In this document: in pieces, positions 4,912 through 8,703 of the stretch
How the letters are laid out: each line of letters opens with the position of its first letter
How positions within the stretch are numbered: the first letter of the stretch is position 1
From: an uncultured Micromonospora sp.
GTDB lineage: Bacteria > Actinomycetota > Actinomycetes > Mycobacteriales > Micromonosporaceae
DNA: 8,703 bases
Assembly (NCBI GenBank): GCA_937951935.1
Contig: CALGAM010000068.1
Coordinates: forward strand, 1 to 8,703
Direction: 5' to 3'
Program-made: the position numbers and the translations under genes
The notes under the pieces: generated by a model
What the model saw: only the letters and a program-made list of their open reading frames with translations
The model's database searches: none
What the model was told of the DNA's origin: nothing

Positions 4912-7326
4912 ATCGACACGAACAGCAGTGGCGCGGGACGCGACGTCGAGGCAGGCCCCGGTCCGTCCGCGTCGTCCGGAACACCCGCCCCGGCCGGGCC
5001 GTCCGGCACGCCCGCACCGCCCGGAAGGAACGCACAGCCTCCGCCACACCCGGTCAACCCGACCGGCTACCAGGCGCTCCGGTCGGTCCTGCGGATCCGG
5101 CCGTTCCGCCGGCTGTGGCTGGTGCTCGGCGCGGCGTCGTTCAGCGACTGGCTCGGTCTGCTCGCCACCTCCCTCTTCGCCGCCGCACAGGTCACCGGTG
5201 ACACCGCCAAGGGCCTCGCCTTCGGCGGGGTGATCGCGGTCCGGCTGCTGCCGGCACTGGTGCTCGGACCGGTCGCCGGAGTACTGGCCGACCGCTTCGA
5301 CCGGCGCTACACCATGGTCATCTGCGACCTGTTGCGGTTCGCGCTCTTCGCCTCGATCCCGCTGGCCGCCCTGCTGGACATCGGCGGCGGCCTGGTGGTC
5401 GGCTGGGCGGCGGTCGCCACCTTCCTCATCGAGGCGATCACCCTGATCTGGATCCCGGCCAAGGAGGCCGCGGTCCCCAACCTCATCCCGCGCAGCCGGC
5501 TTGAGACCGCCAACCAGCTCACGTTGATCACCACCTACGGGCTCACCCCCGTGATGGCCGCGATCGTCGCCGCGGTGCTGGACCGGAGCATCCGCTCCGC
5601 CGCCGGCGGACCCCCGCCGAGCTGGGCCGAGCCGGCCCAGCTCGCCCTCTACGTCAACTCGCTCAGCCGGCTGGCCACCGCGCTGGTGGTCTTCTTCGGG
5701 ATCCGGGAGATCAGCGGCAGGGGCGGGGTGCGGGAGCGTCTCGGGCAGATCGAGCAGAGCGCACTGCGGCAGTTCATCGAGGGGTGGCGGTTCATCGGCA
5801 CGACCCCGCTGGTCCGGGGCCTGGTGCTCGGCATCTTCGGCGCGTTCGCCGGCGGCGGTGTGGTGATCGGTACGGCGAACTTCTTCACCAAGTCGCTCGC
5901 CGCCGGTGAGGCGGCGTTCTCCCTGCTCTTCGGCGCGATCTTCCTGGGCCTGTCGCTCGGCATCGGGCTCGGGCCGATGATCGTGGGGGAGATGTCGCGG
6001 CGCCGCTGGTTCGGCCTGAGCATCGTGCTGGCCAGCTTCTCGGTGCTGGTGCTGGCCGGCTCGATCCACCTGTCGATGGCGATCCTCGGCGCGCTGCTGG
6101 TCGGCGCCGGAGCCGGGATGGCGTTCCTCGCCGGCACCACCCTGCTCGGCGGGGAGATCGCCGACGAGGTCCGTGGCCGGGTGTTCGCCGTGGTGCAGAC
6201 CGGCACCCGCCTGGTGCTCATCCTGGCCATCTCGATGAGCAGCCTGCTGGTCGGCCTCGGCGGCTCGTGGCGGCTGCGCGTCGCCGACCTCGGCATCTCG
6301 GTCTCCTCGACCCGGCTGCTGCTGTTGGCCGCGGGGCTGGCCGGCATCGCCACCGGCATCAAGGCGTTCCGCCAGATGGACGACAAGCCGGGCGTACCGG
6401 TGCTCGCCGACATCTGGGGCTCGATCCGGGGCCGGCCCCTGGTTCCGGCCGAGCCGCATCCCACCGCCGGGCTGTTCGTGGTCTTCGAGGGTGGCGAGGG
6501 GGCGGGCAAGTCGACCCAGGTCGCCCGGCTGGCCGAGGCGCTGCGCAGCCGGCATCGGGAGGTGGTGGTGACCCGCGAGCCGGGGGCGACCCCGGTGGGG
6601 GAGCGGATCCGCCGGCTGGTGCTGGACCGGGTGGCCGGTCAGGAGGCCCTGGCACCCCGGGCGGAGGCGCTGTTGTACGCGGCCGACCGGGCCCAGCACG
6701 TCGCCACGGTGGTCCGACCGGCGCTGGCCCGGGGGGCGGTGGTGATCAGCGACCGGTACGTCGACTCCTCGCTGGCGTACCAGGGCGCCGGCCGGACCCT
6801 GCCGGTGGACGAGATCTCCTGGCTGTCGTCCTGGGCCACCGGCGGCCTCAAGCCCGATCTCGTGGTGCTGCTCGACGTCGAGCCCCGGGTCGGGCTACGT
6901 CGGGTGGCGGCCCGAGGCGGTGAGGCGGACCTGCTGGAGAGTGAGTCGATCGACTTCCACGAGCGGGTCCGGTACGCCTTCCTCGACCTCGCCTCGGCCG
7001 ACCCCGGTCGGTACCTCGTGCTCGACGCCTCCCGGCCGGTCGACGAGATCGCGGCGTCGGTGGCCGCGCGGGTCACCAGCATGCTCGCCGGCTCCGAGCC
7101 ACCGGACGACCCGCACCCGGACGACCCGACCGGGACGGCGCCCCGGCCCGAGCCGTCCGGGTCGTCGCCGGTGACCCGACCCGGAGCGGGGTCGTCGACG
7201 CCGCCCACCGCACCGTCGGCGGCCCGGGACCGGGGGGCCGCGGACCCGGACGGAACCCGGGGACCGACGGTGGAGGGCCGTCGCGCCGACGCCCTGGACG
7301 GACTCGAGTTCGATCGGCGGGTCTGA
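4912..7326 (+). CDS. tmk: Membrane-bound thymidylate kinase: MFS-like 12-TM domain fused to dTMP kinase
   Basis: The 804-residue protein joins two domains. Residues 1-63 are a Pro/Gly/Ser-rich cytoplasmic leader. Residues about 64-484 form about 12 hydrophobic helices with the MFS loop motif GVLADRFDRR after the second. After a linker, residues about 519-727 are a thymidylate kinase, which phosphorylates dTMP to dTDP: P-loop GGEGAGKST (527-535), REPGATPVGERIR, the DRY motif (614-616) followed by VDSSLAYQG, and a LID region with AARGGEADLLESES near 668. Residues 728-804 are a disordered Pro/Asp/Arg-rich tail. Both ends should face the cytoplasm. A similar fusion is known in Streptomyces (SCO3542, from memory). 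In frame, no ATG, GTG or TTG occurs between the TAG at 4840 and GTG 5122, which lies inside the first helix, so I place the start at ATC 4912, 8 nt after GGAGG. The stop overlaps the holB start by one base. Confidence 0.9.
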   Translation: MDTNSSGAGRDVEAGPGPSASSGTPAPAGPSGTPAPPGRNAQPPPHPVNPTGYQALRSVLRIRPFRRLWLVLGAASFSDWLGLLATSLFAAAQVTGDTAKGLAFGGVIAVRLLPALVLGPVAGVLADRFDRRYTMVICDLLRFALFASIPLAALLDIGGGLVVGWAAVATFLIEAITLIWIPAKEAAVPNLIPRSRLETANQLTLITTYGLTPVMAAIVAAVLDRSIRSAAGGPPPSWAEPAQLALYVNSLSRLATALVVFFGIREISGRGGVRERLGQIEQSALRQFIEGWRFIGTTPLVRGLVLGIFGAFAGGGVVIGTANFFTKSLAAGEAAFSLLFGAIFLGLSLGIGLGPMIVGEMSRRRWFGLSIVLASFSVLVLAGSIHLSMAILGALLVGAGAGMAFLAGTTLLGGEIADEVRGRVFAVVQTGTRLVLILAISMSSLLVGLGGSWRLRVADLGISVSSTRLLLLAAGLAGIATGIKAFRQMDDKPGVPVLADIWGSIRGRPLVPAEPHPTAGLFVVFEGGEGAGKSTQVARLAEALRSRHREVVVTREPGATPVGERIRRLVLDRVAGQEALAPRAEALLYAADRAQHVATVVRPALARGAVVISDRYVDSSLAYQGAGRTLPVDEISWLSSWATGGLKPDLVVLLDVEPRVGLRRVAARGGEADLLESESIDFHERVRYAFLDLASADPGRYLVLDASRPVDEIAASVAARVTSMLAGSEPPDDPHPDDPTGTAPRPEPSGSSPVTRPGAGSSTPPTAPSAARDRGAADPDGTRGPTVEGRRADALDGLEFDRRV

Positions 7327-8654
7327 TGGCGGACGTCTTCGCCGAGCTGGTCGGTCAGCCGGAGGCGGTCGAGATCCTGCGCCGGGCCGCCCTCGCCGCC
7401 GCCGAGACGGTTCGGGCTGCCGCGGAACGGGCCGACGCGGAACGCTCCGGTGCGAGCGGCGCCGCGGGGCGGCCTGGTCCCGCCGGCGCGGACGCGGCGG
7501 GCGGGGCCCCGGAGCCGACGTCCGCGCTCCCGGAGAGTGCGGCGGCCGGTGGCGGACCACCGGGTGCGGCGAGCGCCATGACCCACGCCTGGATCTTCAC
7601 CGGGCCGCCGGGGTCGGGGCGGGAGGCCGCGGCCCGGGCCTTCGCGGCGGCGCTGCAGTGTCTGCGCGGCACCGGGTGCGGGGAGTGCGCCGGCTGCCAC
7701 ACCACCCTCGCCGGCACCCACGCCGACGTACGGTTCGTGGTCCCCGAAGGGCTGTCGATCGGCGTCTCCGAGATACGGGCGCTGGTGCTCAGCGCCGCGA
7801 GCACCCCGAGCGGTGGCCGGTGGCAGGTACTGGTGATCTCCGACGCGGACCGGCTCACCGAGGCGGCCGGCAACGCCCTGCTCAAGGCGATCGAGGAGCC
7901 GCCGCCGCGTACCGTCTTCCTGCTGTGCACCCCCTCGACGCACCCGGACGACATCTCGGTGACCATCCGGTCACGATGCCGGGTGGTGCCGTTGGTGCAA
8001 CCGTCGCCGGAGGCGGTGGCGGCCGTACTCCGGGACCGGGACGGCGTGGCACCGGACGTGGCGGCCTGGGCGGCGGCGGCTTCCCAGGGGGACGTCGAGC
8101 GGGCCCGCCTGCTGGCCCGGGATCCGGAGGCCCGCAGACGGCGGGAGGCGGTGCTGGCGTTGCCGCGCCGGCTGAACGGCGTCGGGGCCTGCTTCGACGC
8201 CGCCTCGGTGTTGATCGAGGCGGCCGAGGCCGAGGCGACGGCGGCGGTCGCGGAGACGGACGCGGCCGAGCGGGCGGCGTTGGAAACCGCGCTGGGAGCC
8301 GGCGGCACCGGGCGCGGGACGGCCGGGGCGATCCGGGGCGCCGCCGGACAACTCAAGGAACTCGAACGGCGGCAGAAGTCCCGGGCGACCCGCGCCCAGC
8401 GGGACGCGCTGGACCGGGCGTTGGTGGACCTGGCCGGCTTCTACCGGGACGTCCTGACGGTCGCGATGCGCGCCCCGGTCCCGCCGGTGCACACCGACAT
8501 GGCCGAGGCGGCCGCCGCTGCCGCCGAGAGGTGGACCCCCGAGAGCGTCCTCCGTCGCCTTGAGGCCGTCCTGGACTGCCGAGAGGCGATCGAGGCCAAC
8601 GTCAGGCCGCGGATCGCCGTCGAGGCGATGATGCTCGCCCTGTGGCGCGGCTGA
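7326..8654 (+). CDS. holB: DNA polymerase III delta' subunit (clamp loader)
   Basis: This 442-residue protein is the delta' subunit of the complex that loads the sliding clamp on DNA. It opens with VFAELVGQPEAVEILRRAA. Residues about 24-84 are an Ala/Gly/Pro-rich insertion, after which MTHAWIFTGPPGSGRE (85-100) resumes the AAA+ fold; the P-loop has Arg where Lys would bind ATP, as expected of delta', which does not hydrolyse ATP. Cys112, 118, 121 and 124 form the zinc module. Sensor and contact motifs follow: ALLKAIEEPP (ending 193) and SRC (216-218), the arginine finger that acts on a neighbouring subunit. The rest (about 230-442) is the helical collar region, unusually Ala/Glu-rich near 285-330. 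The ATG shares one base with the TGA of the kinase gene and has no clear Shine-Dalgarno, so translation is probably coupled. An ATG at residue 85 would lose conserved sequence. Confidence 0.93.
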   Translation: MADVFAELVGQPEAVEILRRAALAAAETVRAAAERADAERSGASGAAGRPGPAGADAAGGAPEPTSALPESAAAGGGPPGAASAMTHAWIFTGPPGSGREAAARAFAAALQCLRGTGCGECAGCHTTLAGTHADVRFVVPEGLSIGVSEIRALVLSAASTPSGGRWQVLVISDADRLTEAAGNALLKAIEEPPPRTVFLLCTPSTHPDDISVTIRSRCRVVPLVQPSPEAVAAVLRDRDGVAPDVAAWAAAASQGDVERARLLARDPEARRRREAVLALPRRLNGVGACFDAASVLIEAAEAEATAAVAETDAAERAALETALGAGGTGRGTAGAIRGAAGQLKELERRQKSRATRAQRDALDRALVDLAGFYRDVLTVAMRAPVPPVHTDMAEAAAAAAERWTPESVLRRLEAVLDCREAIEANVRPRIAVEAMMLALWRG

Positions 8655-8684
8655 CACCGCCGGTCCTCGCCCGGTGCCGCGGTG
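8655..8684 (+). terminator. Possible stem-loop after holB
   Basis: CACCGC (8655-8660), starting directly after the stop codon, can pair with GCGGTG (8679-8684) around an 18-nt loop. There is no U-tract. It may end the tmk-holB transcript, but the pairing is short; the remaining bases to 8703 show nothing else. Confidence 0.25.
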
Positions 8685-8703
8685 ACGTCCCCCGGCCACG
8701 CCG

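Noticed and set aside
4895..5233. ATG at 4895 as the start of the kinase gene through a frameshift
   Set aside because: That frame gives Arg/Pro/Ser low complexity and its ATG has no ribosome binding site before it. A frame error cannot be fully excluded, but the ATC with a perfect GGAGG needs no error.
4684..6699. Very long open minus-strand frame continuing upstream of the PLP enzyme, antisense to the MFS-kinase gene
   Set aside because: Its translation is Gln/Arg/Glu/Asp-rich low complexity with no recognisable domain, it lies opposite a clearly conserved gene, and long stop-free antisense frames are normal at this GC content.
6639..7943. Minus-strand frame opposite the kinase-holB junction
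   Set aside because: Ser/Arg/Gly-rich shadow of two real genes; no start context or domain.

Overview
The window is very GC-rich with strong G/C third-position bias, and it carries an actinobacterial gene set: a Lys/Ala-rich topoisomerase tail, a membrane-fused thymidylate kinase followed by holB, and an Rv1771-like lactone oxidase. The style best fits a Micromonosporaceae-type actinomycete such as Micromonospora or Salinispora. That placement is an inference from style and recalled gene order, not from a search.

Layout. Positions 1-41 hold the last codons of a plus-strand gene, most likely topA. Next come two minus-strand genes: a tandem-GNAT acetyltransferase (181-1143) and a D-arabinono-1,4-lactone oxidase / L-gulono-1,4-lactone dehydrogenase family flavoenzyme (1283-2611). 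A region of about 49% GC (roughly 2641-2760) separates the oxidase from a divergent TetR-family regulator (2807-3451). The regulator converges, with an 11-nt gap, on a minus-strand PLP-dependent alanine-racemase-fold enzyme of the 'amino acid deaminase/aldolase' type (3463-4683). A 228-nt intergenic region packed with palindromes and a tandem repeat then leads to a plus-strand operon. Its first gene encodes a 12-TM MFS-like membrane domain fused to thymidylate kinase (about 4912-7326). Its second gene is holB, DNA polymerase III delta' (7326-8654), overlapping the first by one base.

How the genes fit together. topA, tmk and holB all serve DNA replication: topology, dTTP supply and clamp loading. 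The four genes between topA and tmk are a metabolic/regulatory block. In it, TetR is placed to control the divergent oxidase, while the PLP enzyme has its own apparently leaderless promoter whose -35 lies inside a perfect inverted repeat.

Points most worth a second look: (1) the MFS-thymidylate kinase gene has no ATG, GTG or TTG start in frame before the first membrane segment, but an ATC sits 8 nt after a perfect GGAGG; (2) its leader is built from a 19+18 nt tandem repeat whose copies can pair alternatively with the same downstream segment; (3) several perfect palindromes lie around its promoter and around that of the PLP enzyme; (4) the PLP enzyme has Lys where relatives have a metal-binding Cys or Asp. 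I see no CRISPR array, tRNA, rRNA, insertion sequence or phage gene.
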